Below, piece after piece: positions 7,142 through 15,961 of a DNA stretch of 40,214 nucleotides. Position numbers and translations under genes: made by a program. The stretch spans positions 1 through 40,214 of the forward strand of contig NZ_AADV02000014.1 of NCBI RefSeq assembly GCF_000167195.1, in the 5' to 3' direction. The stretch is from Crocosphaera watsonii WH 8501 (GTDB taxonomy: Bacteria > Cyanobacteriota > Cyanobacteriia > Cyanobacteriales > Microcystaceae). Under the pieces are notes generated by a model. The model did no database searches, had not been told where the DNA came from, and saw only the letters and a program-made list of their open reading frames with translations. Each line of letters opens with the position of its first letter. Position 1 is the stretch's first letter.

Positions 7142-9139
7142 CCCGAATTTCTCACAAAATCTGCGATCGCCAAACACAGAAGCCTTACAGGAAGTGGGTT
7201 TGAACAGAGCGATCGCAGATTTCCCCAACCAACAGTCTGTTGTCAGATTTTAAGTTAAAATCAACCCGAATTAGACAAAGATGAAAAGATAAATCAATCA
7301 CTCATTTTTCCAAAAAAATTATCAATAAAATCTCTAATAGTACTAGATTGTTAGAATAAAATATGCTATAATTTAATTATTAAAGCAATTTACCTTAAAC
7401 TGATTTAATGAGTCCCAGTCATCCCCGAAACCCTCGTCAAGTAATCAACTTTAGTAAACAGAAAGGAAAAGAAATAATCGCTAATTTTGATGGGGGACTA
7501 ATCACTTCAGATGCGGGGATTGTCTGGATAGCTGAGTTGGATAAAAAACTGGGAATTACCGAGAAGTTTGGTAACTGTTTTCAAGATCATCGTCATCAAT
7601 CTTATGTAGATCATTCCGTTCATGAGTTATTAGCACAAAGGCTTTATGGAATTATTTTAGGCTATGAAGATGTCAATGACCATGATAAATTACGTCACGA
7701 TCCTGCCCTTAAGATCGCTTTAGAAAAGCTTAATGAACTTGAAGATAAAAAGGGATGGTTAGCTGGAAAAAGTACAATTAATAGATTGGAATATTGTCCT
7801 GAGACTATTCTCGACCAAAAAACGAGTCATTATCATAAAATAGAACCCAACTTTGAAGCCATTGAAAAATCTTTTGTCGAATTTTTTTTAGAGTCTTATA
7901 AAAAACCTCCCTTAAGTATTATATTAGATATGGATGTCACGGATGACCAAGTACATGGTAATCAAGAAGGGGCATTTTTTAATAGTTATTATCACGGAGT
8001 ATGTTATGCTCCTTTATATATTTTCTGTGGGCATCATTTATTAGTTGCTAAACTTCGTTCATCTAATGTAGATTCAGCCGATGGAGCCTTAGACGAATTA
8101 CAAAGAATTATCGGACTAATTAGAGAAAAATGGTCAGAGACTCATATCCTAGTTAGGGGTGATAGTGCCTATGCCCGTGAAGAAATCTTCTATTTTTGTG
8201 AAAATCAGCCTTTAGTTGATTATGTTATAGCTATGGGAACAAATGGCGTTCTTAAGTTACGAGCGGATGATGTAATTGAAAAAGCCAAACATGAATATGA
8301 AAAAAAAACTAGCTCCAATAACTGAATTAATGGATAGTTTATTTCAGAAAAAAGAAGATTTAGAAGAAGTTAAAAAATTAGTACCAATTTCTACTTGGTA
8401 TCGCTCTATTCGTTATAAAACAGAAAAGTCATGGAGTTGTCAAAGAAGAGTAGTGACAAAAGTTTGTTATGGAAGTGATGGCTTAAAAATGCGCCAGGTG
8501 GTGACATCTTTGCCCGCTTCAAAAATTCCACCCTCAAAACTTTATACAAAAAAATACTGTCCGAGAGGCGAGATGGAAAATCGGATTAAAGAACAACAAT
8601 TAGACTTGTTAGCTGATAGAACTTCAATTCAAACATTTCAAAGTAATCAACTAAGATTATGGATACATTCCTGGGCTTATGTTCTCATAAATGCTTTTCG
8701 TCAACACTGTTTAAAAAAAACTTCATTGGCTAAAGCAACTGTGGGAAGAATACGTCTAAATCTTCTTAAGTTGGGAGCCAGAATAAAGATTAGTTGTAGA
8801 AGAATTATTCTCGCTATAGCTAGTGCTTGTCCTTATCAAGATATTTTGTCTATTGCTAACAAAAGAATTAAAACTATTCCTAATACTGGATAAGTAGAAT
8901 AAGTTGTTTTTTAAAAAAGATATCTATCATAAGTTGTTGACTGACTGATACTTTCATTTAGTCTTATTTATCGTGGAGAAAATCAAAAGTTAATATAATT
9001 ATTCCCTCTTAAACTCAATTTTTGGATAATCAAAGTCAATTTTTTTTATTCATCTATATTCAAAATTTCTATTAGTCCTAAAAATTATCATTTTTCATCT
9101 CTGGATTGGGCTTTCAAATTAATTTGTGAGAAATCCGGG
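7142..9139 (+). mobile_element. IS1380-family element, copy 2 (degraded)
   Basis: This 1998-bp element has the same 17-bp inverted ends, subterminal HIP1 inverted repeat and promoter as copy 1, and only a handful of base differences. Length differs by three changes: one extra A in the transposase, a 6-bp deletion near its 3' end and one extra T downstream. The flanks are two unrelated AMP-ligase fragments, with no target duplication. Confidence 0.9.
7408..8893 (+). pseudogene. IS1380 transposase, copy 2, frameshifted
   Basis: Same protein as 3226-4716, but an A8 run has grown to A9 just before 8310. The reading frame therefore breaks after residue 300 and stops at 8325. The remainder, with the catalytic Glu region GEMENRIKEQ, continues in another frame to 8893. 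A 6-bp deletion removes one Tyr-Pro pair near the C-terminus (copy 1 reads CPYPYQD, here CPYQD). Because the Glu is separated from the two Asp residues, this copy should not make active transposase unless slippage on the A run restores the frame. Confidence 0.88.
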
Positions 9140-9355
9140 TAAAGCCCTTTCTCCTCTAGCTTGGTATTTTTGTAATAAAGCAGCGATCGCCTTAGCCTGT
9201 TGATCTAATTCTGCGTAGGTTAAAGGTGGGGTTTCTTTTTTTCCGTCTATTAAAAATGTATAGGCGTGACTGTCGGGAGTTTGTTGGGCCCTCAGACACA
9301 ATAACTCGATCACAGTGCTGGGAGTGGTTAAAGATTTTTCTACGCTTTGAGTCAT
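9140..9355 (-). pseudogene. N-terminal fragment of a fatty-acyl-AMP ligase-type enzyme
   Basis: The minus strand starts at ATG 9355 and codes 72 residues with the classic N-terminus of FAAL/NRPS-loading AMP ligases: TPSTVIELLCLRAQQTPD, then PPLTYAELDQQAKAIAALL and GERAL. In intact enzymes the next residues would be LLLYPPG, but the frame runs into the IS1380 end at 9139 and stops shortly after. Such ligases load fatty acids onto carrier proteins of polyketide or hydrocarbon-type pathways; the rest of that locus is not in this window. Confidence 0.78.
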
Positions 9356-9469
9356 GGTTATCTTTTAAGAAGGAGTTCGAGAGGATTAAATATATCAAGA
9401 AACTGTATCAATTTTAAAGGAAATCTTGATATTCGCAAGTCCCAGAAACCTCTGTTTGGAATCAAGTAA

Positions 9470-10009
9470 TTAGAATGGGAGACGAGGTAAACCGTCGAGA
9501 AACCCTTCAATATTTTGGTAAACTTCTACTAGGCGATCTCCGTCTACATGAATTTCTTCCGTGGGATAGTTCTCAAAAATTTCAATTAAGCGTATATTAT
9601 TATCGGATAAAGCAGAGGTCACTAACGCCCCTCTTAAGGATTCTTTGTTGGCACGTTTTGATGGGGTATGAATCACTTCCCCGATGGGATTAAGTACCAT
9701 TCCTCCGGCAAAACTATTAAGAACTTTGGATAAAAAAACGGGATCAACATCGACATTCCTATTTAATAGCGATCTTAATTCTTCTGGCTTTCTATTAGCT
9801 AATTTAAGATAGGTTTTTAGACTTCTCGATGTTTCTCCTGTCTTGGCTAACTTACTTAATTCTTCAACAGAGACAGATTCCCGTAAAACACTGTATTTTA
9901 AGACCACTCTTTCAGCAGCTTGAACTGACTGTTTAGTAAAAAGTAGCCCGAAGACAGCTAAGACAAAAATAAGCATATATTTTCTTAATAGCTTTTTGTT
10001 CTGTGTCAT
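9470..10009 (-). CDS. DUF1400-domain exported protein
   Basis: 179 residues when started at the ATG giving MTQNKKLLRKY; the longer frame back to 10105 adds a tail with no family character. A signal peptide is evident (basic start, LIFVLAVFGLLF core, AQA-like VQAAERV cleavage). The mature part is the helical DUF1400 domain, seen as VSVEELSKLAKTGE, SLKTYLKLA and VDPVFLSKVLNSFAGGMVLNPIGE. In cyanobacteria this domain occurs alone or fused to an alpha/beta hydrolase; here it is alone. Role unknown, probably periplasmic or thylakoid-lumen facing. Transcribed toward the AMP-ligase remnant. Confidence 0.75.
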   Translation of the reverse strand: MTQNKKLLRKYMLIFVLAVFGLLFTKQSVQAAERVVLKYSVLRESVSVEELSKLAKTGETSRSLKTYLKLANRKPEELRSLLNRNVDVDPVFLSKVLNSFAGGMVLNPIGEVIHTPSKRANKESLRGALVTSALSDNNIRLIEIFENYPTEEIHVDGDRLVEVYQNIEGFLDGLPRLPF

Positions 10010-10231
10010 TATAAATACTATCCTTCGCAATATTTCCACTTTTACCATTTTAGCTAGGATAAAATAATTTGACCGCAGTTTCCAGACAGTAAGAGAAAGT
10101 GTCACAATTTAAGAAGTCACCAGGTTTTAGATTCTATAGTCTTAAACAACTTCTAATTATTGCCCCTTGTCTGTAATATTTTGCCTTGAATATAATGGAT
10201 ATGGTAGCTCATTAAATTAGGAGGGTACTAT

Positions 10232-11560
10232 ATGACACTTCAGCCTGAAATTATGCAATCTGTTGAACAATTAGGCTATCGTGTTACTGTGGGAGACGTG
10301 GCCGCTAAGTCGGGGTTAGATATTAATTTAGCGCAACGAGGATTACTGGCTTTAGCTTCTGATGTTTCGGGACATTTACAAGTTGCAGAGTCGGGAGATA
10401 TTATTTATCTTTTTCCTGACAATTTTAGAACGATTCTTCGTAATAAATACTGGAAACTACAGTTAAAAGAAACCTGGGAGAAAATTTGGAAGGTTTTATT
10501 TTATATTATTCGGATTTCTTTTGGTATTATTTTGGTTGCTTCTATTATTTTAATATTGATTGCTATTACGGTTATTATTATTGGCCTTAATTCCAGTCGT
10601 GATGGTAATAGTAATAATTCTGGAAGTCGTGGAGGAAGTTATCGAGGTGGGGGCTTCTTTTTCTTTCCTAACTTTGGTGATTTATTTTGGATCTTTTATC
10701 CCAATTATGGTTACAACCGTTACGATCATAGTTCTTCTAGAAGATCCCAAAGTAGAGATGCTAATGAGATGAATTTTCTAGAAGCAGTTTTTTCCTTTCT
10801 ATTCGGAGACGGTAACCCTAATTATAACTTAGAAGAACGTCGCTGGAAAGCAATAGGAACCGTTATCAAAAATAATAAGGGTTCAATCATTGCGGAACAA
10901 GTTGCTCCATATCTAGATAACATTGATCGCTATAATAAAGAAAACGAAGATTATATATTACCTGTTTTAACTCGTTTTAATGGCAACCCCGAAGTTTCTC
11001 CTAATGGAGAACTAATTTATCATTTTCCTGAGTTACAAGTCACTGTTCAAGAATCAACTCAAAAATCCATTTCTACTTATTTAAGAGAAAGATTGTATAA
11101 ATTCAGTGAAGCTGGTAGCAACAAAATCATGTTAGCTATTGGCTTAGGGGCATTAAATTTTATTTTGGCATTGATTTTAGGATCATTTTTGAAAGATCCG
11201 AGTATCGTAGCACAGTTTGGGGGTTTTATTGCCTTTATTAATTCGATTTACTGGTTACTATTAGGATACGCCATGGCCTTTTTAGGGGTTCCTCTGATTC
11301 GTTACTTTGTTGTTCAAATGAGGAATGGTAAGATTGAGTCAAGGAATAGTGAAAGAAAAGGAAGAACCGAACTTTTACAGGATAAAACCGAAACCATACA
11401 ACATAAGTTAGAGTATGCAAGTCAATTTGCTAATCAAGCTATCATACAACAGTCTGACATTGCTTATACCACAGAAAAAGATGTCCTAGAACAAGAAATT
11501 GAACAAGCAGATAAAATTGATCAAGAATGGCAAAAACGTCTAGATGCTTTGGATAATTAA
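10232..11560 (+). CDS. Conserved membrane protein of unknown function, 442 aa
   Basis: The start is preceded by a strong AGGAGGG ribosome site. Residues 1-75 look like a small helical, winged-helix-like domain (VTVGDVAAKSGLDINLAQRGLLALAS). A hydrophobic segment follows around 88-120, then a Gly/Ser/Tyr/Phe-rich stretch with SSRDGNSNNSG and GGGFFFFPNF around 122-165. A second copy of the helical domain appears near 205-275 (FPELQVTVQES resembles the first repeat). Two membrane helices lie at about 295-350, and a Glu/Gln/Lys-rich coiled coil ends the protein. I believe homologues exist across cyanobacteria and in plant plastids, but no function is assigned. Not clearly in an operon. Confidence 0.7.
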   Translation: MTLQPEIMQSVEQLGYRVTVGDVAAKSGLDINLAQRGLLALASDVSGHLQVAESGDIIYLFPDNFRTILRNKYWKLQLKETWEKIWKVLFYIIRISFGIILVASIILILIAITVIIIGLNSSRDGNSNNSGSRGGSYRGGGFFFFPNFGDLFWIFYPNYGYNRYDHSSSRRSQSRDANEMNFLEAVFSFLFGDGNPNYNLEERRWKAIGTVIKNNKGSIIAEQVAPYLDNIDRYNKENEDYILPVLTRFNGNPEVSPNGELIYHFPELQVTVQESTQKSISTYLRERLYKFSEAGSNKIMLAIGLGALNFILALILGSFLKDPSIVAQFGGFIAFINSIYWLLLGYAMAFLGVPLIRYFVVQMRNGKIESRNSERKGRTELLQDKTETIQHKLEYASQFANQAIIQQSDIAYTTEKDVLEQEIEQADKIDQEWQKRLDALDN

Positions 11561-11582
11561 TAATCAATTTCCTCTTTCTAGT

Positions 11583-12167
11583 CTATTTTGTTAGATCACA
11601 TTCTATCAAACGCATGAAGCAAAAAGTTGCCATTTTAAACCCATAAGGAGACTTCCACCAAATAGCAGGAAAAGATCCTTCTGGAGCAGATAAGCTAAAA
11701 TCCCAATTAGGATAGTTATCCCCCTGCCATTTTCCATTTTTACGCCATCCCACCCGATCGCCGTATTTCTCTAGGATACCCATATTTTGAGCGCGCAAGG
11801 TGTCTAAACTGCCTCCTACTTCTGTATAAAGACGCAACTGGATACTAAACCCAAAGCGATCGCTGCTATAGTCTCGCCAAAGTTTATCAATCACTTGCAA
11901 AATGGTGCAAGGTAGTTGTTTCATGTCGTTAGGAGTAAGATCGTCTCGACTACGGTTAACTGCATCGAGGATCACTCTACTGGTTTCTTGATCTGCTTCT
12001 TTAAAATTTCCTGCTTTCAAAAATTCTTGTAATTGACTATATCTATTGATATCTGAGACTAATTTCAGTTTTTCTTCTAAATTAGTAACTTTATTCCTTA
12101 ATGAGTGTAGTTCACTTAGTATTTCTGCTAAATCAGGGGTATTCTCTTGGGTTAAAGACTCAGACAT
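11583..12167 (-). CDS. GUN4-domain protein
   Basis: 194 residues. Residues 10-45 form a short coiled coil (LHSLRNKVTNLEEKL). The rest is a GUN4 fold: FLKAGNFKEADQETSRVIL, then LPCTILQVIDKLWRDYSSDRFGFSIQLRLY, a GWRKNGKW strand and FSLSAPEGSFPAIWW. GUN4 binds porphyrins and, in the canonical protein, stimulates Mg-chelatase. This one lacks the N-terminal helical repeat of canonical GUN4, so it is a paralogue with an uncertain ligand and partner. It is divergent from arsM with a 157-bp gap and convergent with 10232-11560 (22 bases apart). Confidence 0.85.
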   Translation of the reverse strand: MSESLTQENTPDLAEILSELHSLRNKVTNLEEKLKLVSDINRYSQLQEFLKAGNFKEADQETSRVILDAVNRSRDDLTPNDMKQLPCTILQVIDKLWRDYSSDRFGFSIQLRLYTEVGGSLDTLRAQNMGILEKYGDRVGWRKNGKWQGDNYPNWDFSLSAPEGSFPAIWWKSPYGFKMATFCFMRLIECDLTK

Positions 12168-12324
12168 AATAAATTATGGGTAACAAATAGATGATATCTT
12201 AGGAAAGTTAAGACAAATCTCAGTGAATTCTCATTACTTTCCTTTTTAATGATATTACATTCCTGAAAAAATGGTCTATTTTGTTTTTCTTTTGTAATTA
12301 ATCCAAGGTAGTTTACGGATAAAT

Positions 12325-13515
12325 ATGGTAACCTCTCACACTTCAAATTCTATTAGTTATGATATCGAAAAAACTGTCCTAGATCGTTATCAAGAAGGGG
12401 CAAAAGTTCAACAACCTAGTTTATGTTGTCCCACTGAATACGAGGGAAACTATTTAGAAATTTTACCCCAAGAAATTATCGAGAAAGACTACGGTTGTGG
12501 TGATCCAACTCGTTATGTTAACGAGGGAGAAACTGTTTTAGATTTGGGTTCAGGAACGGGCAAAAATTGTTATATCTTATCTCAAAAAGTAGGTGAATCT
12601 GGTCAAATTATTGGGGTTGATTTTAACGATGAGATGTTAAAAATTGCTCGTAAATATCAACAAAATATTGCTGACAAAATTGGGACGTATAATACAAAAT
12701 TTGTCAAGGGTAAAATACAAGATTTAACCTTGAATTTAGACTTAGTTCAAAGTTGGTTAAAGGATCATCCTATTCAATCGGTAGATGATTTAACTAAGTT
12801 TGAAAATGAATGCGATCGCCTTCGTAAAGATGATCCTTTGATTGCAGACAATAGCATCGATGTGGTCATCTCTAACTGTGTTTTAAACTTGGTTCAACCG
12901 AAGGATAAGAAACAGTTATTTGAGGAACTATATCGTGTCCTAAAACAAGGGGGAAGGGCAGTTATTTCTGATATTGTTTGTGATGAAGATCCTACACCTA
13001 ATATTCTTAATGATCCTGATTTATGGAGTGGTTGTATTGCAGGAGCATTTAGAGAAGATCAATTCTTAAAAATGTTTGAAAATGTGGGATTTTATGGTGT
13101 TGAAATACTAAAACGAGAGGAAAAACCTTGGCAAGTTATTGACGGTGTTGAATTTCGTTCCATGACTATTCGTGCTTATAAAAGGAAGGAAGGCCCTTGT
13201 TTAGAAAGAAAACAATCCATTATTTATAAAGGCCCTTGGAAACAAGTACAGGATGATGATGGACATACTTTTTGTCGGGGAGAAAGAATGGCAGTTTGTG
13301 ATAAAACCTATCAGATTTTAACCCGTCCAGAAAGTCCTTATCAAGAGGATATTATTGGACTTCTTCCCTCTCAAGAAATACCTTTAGAAGAAGCAACAGA
13401 ATTTAGTTGTAAAAATAAAGCAATTCGTCATCCAAAAGAAACAAAAGGCAGTAACTATCATCTCACAGAAATAAAAGATGATATAGACTGTTGTACCCCT
13501 GGAGAGTGTTGTTAA
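12325..13515 (+). CDS. arsM: Arsenite S-adenosylmethionine methyltransferase
   Basis: 396-residue methyltransferase that adds methyl groups to As(III) in the cytosol. The SAM-binding motif VLDLGSGTG is at residues 71-79. Arsenic-binding Cys candidates are CC at 34-35, Cys185 in SNCVLNL and Cys237 in SGCIAGA. The protein ends in a Cys-rich tail (CCTPGECC) that may take part in arsenic binding. The C-terminal domain (270-390) matches the longer form found with arsenosugar genes. First gene of arsM-arsS-TVP38. Start is the ATG preceded by a weak AAGGTAG. No ArsR gene is adjacent, so regulation is not visible from the sequence. Confidence 0.92.
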   Translation: MVTSHTSNSISYDIEKTVLDRYQEGAKVQQPSLCCPTEYEGNYLEILPQEIIEKDYGCGDPTRYVNEGETVLDLGSGTGKNCYILSQKVGESGQIIGVDFNDEMLKIARKYQQNIADKIGTYNTKFVKGKIQDLTLNLDLVQSWLKDHPIQSVDDLTKFENECDRLRKDDPLIADNSIDVVISNCVLNLVQPKDKKQLFEELYRVLKQGGRAVISDIVCDEDPTPNILNDPDLWSGCIAGAFREDQFLKMFENVGFYGVEILKREEKPWQVIDGVEFRSMTIRAYKRKEGPCLERKQSIIYKGPWKQVQDDDGHTFCRGERMAVCDKTYQILTRPESPYQEDIIGLLPSQEIPLEEATEFSCKNKAIRHPKETKGSNYHLTEIKDDIDCCTPGECC

Positions 13516-13523
13516 TTATTCAG

Positions 13524-13561
13524 TTAACAGCGATCAGTTACCAGTGACTGATCGCTGTTAA
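13524..13561 (+). promoter_or_regulatory. Perfect 15-bp hairpin between arsM and arsS
   Basis: The arms 13524-13538 and 13547-13561 pair perfectly (TTAACAGCGATCAGT and its complement) around the loop TACCAGTG. There is no U-tract behind it and the ribosome site of arsS (GGAGG at about 13572-13576) follows within 11 bases. It fits an intercistronic processing or stability hairpin, or a leaky attenuator, better than a full terminator. Confidence 0.6.
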
Positions 13562-13583
13562 TTTATATCATGGAGGAAAATAA

Positions 13584-14579
13584 ATGATTGCTTTAAATAC
13601 TAATAAAATAACCCCATTTTTTCAGAAAATAAAAACCTCTTTAAGTAAACAACAAATAACCATTTTACAAATCAATTTAGGGAGACGTTGTAACCTTGCT
13701 TGTACCCATTGTCATGTGGAAGCAAGTCCCAAAAGAACAGAAGAATTATCCTCCAAAATCTGTCAACAACTAATCCAATTAATTAACCTCTTTCCACAAC
13801 TTGAAACCGTTGATTTAACTGGGGGCGCACCAGAGATGAACTATGGTTTTCAACCCATAGTTGAAGCAGCTAGGAAAGCCAAAAAAGAAGTTATTGTTCG
13901 CTCAAACTTAACTATATTCTTCGAGGAAGGGTTTAAACACTTACCTGAATATTTTGCAAAAAATGAGTTAAGAGTCGTCGCTTCTTTACCTTGTTATCTA
14001 GAAGACAATGTAGATAGACAAAGAGGGAAAGGGGTTTATGATGCTTCTATTCGTGCTATTGAAAAACTTAATCAATTGGGTTATGGACATGATCCTAATT
14101 TAGTTCTAGATTTAGTCTATAATCCCCCCATTCCTAGCAATAAAAAATTCTCTTTAACTCCAGAACAAATAAAATTAGAAAAAGATTATAAAAACTTTTT
14201 AAAAGATAATTTTAATATTTGCTTTAATCAACTTTTTACTATTACAAACTTACCCATTGGTAGAGTAAAAAATTACCTACAAAATAAAGAATTGTATGTT
14301 CCCTATTTAGAATTTTTAGAGTCTCATTATAATGAGCAAACTCTCGATCATGTTATGTGTCGTAACCAGCTATCAATTGATTATTTAGGTAACATTTATG
14401 ACTGTGATTTTAATCAAATGGAAAACATACCAGCAACCTTACCTAATGGGGAAGCATTAACTATAGAAAACCTATTAAAAATTGGTAATTTAGATGTTAT
14501 TAACGATATCAAAACTGCTGATTATTGTTATGGTTGTACTGCTGGCAGTGGTTCCAGTTGTGGGGGGTCATTAATTTAA
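13584..14579 (+). CDS. arsS: Arsenosugar biosynthesis radical SAM protein
   Basis: 331 residues. The radical SAM cluster motif CNLACTHC is at Cys36, Cys40 and Cys43, and the second conserved region is VDLTGGAPEM. The C-terminus has further Cys residues (MCRNQ, DCDFN, DYCYGCTAGSGSSCGG), and the TAGSGSSCGG end is the family hallmark. In the known pathway it joins a 5'-deoxyadenosyl group from SAM to dimethylated arsenic made by ArsM, giving the arsenosugar precursor. A TGGAGGA ribosome site lies 10 bases ahead of the start. A 5-codon mini-frame (13570-13587) overlaps the start as ATGA; it may only be incidental. Probably co-transcribed with arsM and the next gene. Confidence 0.93.
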   Translation: MIALNTNKITPFFQKIKTSLSKQQITILQINLGRRCNLACTHCHVEASPKRTEELSSKICQQLIQLINLFPQLETVDLTGGAPEMNYGFQPIVEAARKAKKEVIVRSNLTIFFEEGFKHLPEYFAKNELRVVASLPCYLEDNVDRQRGKGVYDASIRAIEKLNQLGYGHDPNLVLDLVYNPPIPSNKKFSLTPEQIKLEKDYKNFLKDNFNICFNQLFTITNLPIGRVKNYLQNKELYVPYLEFLESHYNEQTLDHVMCRNQLSIDYLGNIYDCDFNQMENIPATLPNGEALTIENLLKIGNLDVINDIKTADYCYGCTAGSGSSCGGSLI

Positions 14580-14611
14580 TTTATTTAAGTATTTAATTCA
14601 GGAGATTTATT

Positions 14612-15343
14612 ATGCAACAAAAAACAAAATCCAAACAACTATTCTTAAAATTAGGAGGAATTACTGTGTTGACTGCTGCTACCATAATTATTATCAAACA
14701 GCTAGGAATTTTAGATACTTTTAGCATTACTGAAAGTTTACAAAATTTATTGCAATGGATACAAGACTTAGGAACCATTGGTTATCTAATCTTTATTTTT
14801 GTTTATATGTTATCAGCAGTTTTTTTGATTCCTGCTTCTATTTTAACCTTGGGTGCAGGAGTTATTTTTGATGTAATTGAAGGTTCAATATTAGTTTCTA
14901 TTGCTTCGATCGCAGGGGCAATTTTAGCCTTTTTAATCGGACGTTATTTTGCTAGAGGATGGGTTGCTAAACAAATAGAAAACTATCCAAAATTTAAAGC
15001 AGTTGATGAAGCAGTGGCCAAAGAAGGATGGAAAATTGTGGGATTAACTCGCTTATCACCTATCTTTCCTTTTGTAGTGTTAAACTATGCTTTTGCCATT
15101 ACTCAAGTATCATTAAAAGATTATGCGATCGCTTCTTGGATTGGGATGTTACCTGGTACAGTTATGTATGTTTATATTGGTTCTCTCATTGGTAATATTG
15201 CCACTTTAGGTGCCGGAGGAAGGGAAAAAACACCCTTAGAATGGGCTTTATATATTGTGGGATTAATTGCTACTGTATTAGTCAGTGTTTATGTTACTAA
15301 AATTTCTCGACAAGCGTTAGATAGTCAAATTGAAAAAACATAA
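14612..15343 (+). CDS. TVP38/TMEM64 (DedA-like) membrane protein
   Basis: 243 residues with a clear AGGAG ribosome site. Hydrophobic segments appear near 12-30, 53-100 (MLSAVFLIPASILTLGAGVIF, ISIASIAGAILAFLIGRYFARG) and 148-235. The SNARE-associated/VTT core is recognised from GRYFAR...VAKEGWKIVGLTRLSPIFPFVVLNYAFAIT. Family members are inner-membrane proteins, likely lipid scramblase or transporter-like. Genes of this type commonly accompany arsM-arsS in cyanobacteria, so a role in handling or exporting the arsenosugar product is a reasonable inference. It lies 32 bp behind arsS. Confidence 0.85.
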   Translation: MQQKTKSKQLFLKLGGITVLTAATIIIIKQLGILDTFSITESLQNLLQWIQDLGTIGYLIFIFVYMLSAVFLIPASILTLGAGVIFDVIEGSILVSIASIAGAILAFLIGRYFARGWVAKQIENYPKFKAVDEAVAKEGWKIVGLTRLSPIFPFVVLNYAFAITQVSLKDYAIASWIGMLPGTVMYVYIGSLIGNIATLGAGGREKTPLEWALYIVGLIATVLVSVYVTKISRQALDSQIEKT

Positions 15344-15402
15344 AATGTATAAAAAAAATTAATATACTTCATCTTTCAATCTTAGAACTAATCAATTTCT
15401 GT

Positions 15403-15708
15403 AAAGAAAATTATATCCTTGATGTTTTTGTCTATTTAAACGGTACTCAACTTTATGCAGACTTTTTATCGGGTACGTTTGATAGTGGTTCTTTTAATAC
15501 TGATTTATCCCTTGAAGAAGGGGATATTTTAGATTTTGTATTAGGTTCACCTAATATTCATAATGATGATACTACAGGACTCGATCTTTCTATTACAACA
15601 ACCCTGAGTGTTCCTGAACCTTCAACTATGATTGGATTAGGTGTATTAGCAACCTTTGCTTTAGGAAAAGGTGTAAAACGTAAATTAAATCAAGCTAAGA
15701 AAAAATAA
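15403..15708 (+). pseudogene. C-terminal fragment of a PEP-CTERM exported protein
   Basis: An open frame ending in TAA at 15706-15708 reads VFVYLNGTQLYADFLSGTF, then DTTGLDLSITTTLS and the sorting tail VPEPSTMIGLGVLATFALGKGVKRK. The tail consists of PEP motif, hydrophobic helix and basic end, as required for exosortase-type processing. No in-frame start codon precedes the conserved part; the frame merely stays open back to the end of the TVP38 gene. It is therefore a 5'-truncated remnant. It is unlikely to be the missing half of the fragment at 2524-2959, since the two do not overlap or share sequence that I can see. Confidence 0.72.
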
Positions 15709-15747
15709 CCAAAAATCAAAAGGTTAATATCTAATAATTTTAAGCAG

Positions 15748-15812
15748 TAGGGTGGGTTAGACGGCTATCATAATGGTTCTAACTAGAATATAAAAATCCG
15801 TCGTAACCCACC
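15748..15812. repeat. Hairpin repeat with GGTGGGTTA / TAACCCACC arms
   Basis: The arms 15751-15759 and 15804-15812 are inverted, and the left side reads GTAGGGTGGGTTAGACGG with CCGTCGTAACCCACC opposite. A related element lies at 21810-21876. This type of small dispersed intergenic repeat is common in cyanobacteria. It could act as a transcript end behind the PEP-CTERM remnant. Confidence 0.6.
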
Positions 15813-15845
15813 ATTTTAGTAAACTATGTTTTTTCCAGGTTTTTT

Positions 15846-15871
15846 GGTGTATTAGCGTAGCGTAATACACC
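15846..15871. repeat. Small hairpin repeat, GGTGTATTA / TAATACACC
   Basis: Nine-base perfect arms around GCGTAGCG. On the complement it begins AGTAGGGTGTATTACGC, sharing the GTAGGGTG head with the repeat at 15748-15812, so the two may be related families. It sits between the PEP-CTERM remnant and the toxin gene. Confidence 0.5.
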
Positions 15872-15961
15872 CTACTGGACTAAGGGCAAAAAACAAGGTT
15901 AATCTTCGATAATTTTAACCGTTAGGCCGATGCACTGCCCAGCTTTTTTATTTGGTTGAAA

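Noticed and set aside
6532-7203. Apparent 223-residue plus-strand protein
   Set aside because: It is a chimera: antisense of the IS630 end, the acyl-CoA synthetase fragment, then the start of IS1380. Only 6673-7141 is gene-derived.
2960-9139. Composite transposon made of two IS1380 copies
   Set aside because: The outer flanks (ACTA and TAAA) do not form a duplication and the enclosed DNA is gene debris, so movement as a unit is not supported.
13570-13587. Five-codon leader peptide overlapping the arsS start
   Set aside because: It is too short to judge and arises from the ribosome-site context ATGGAGG; no supporting codon pattern.
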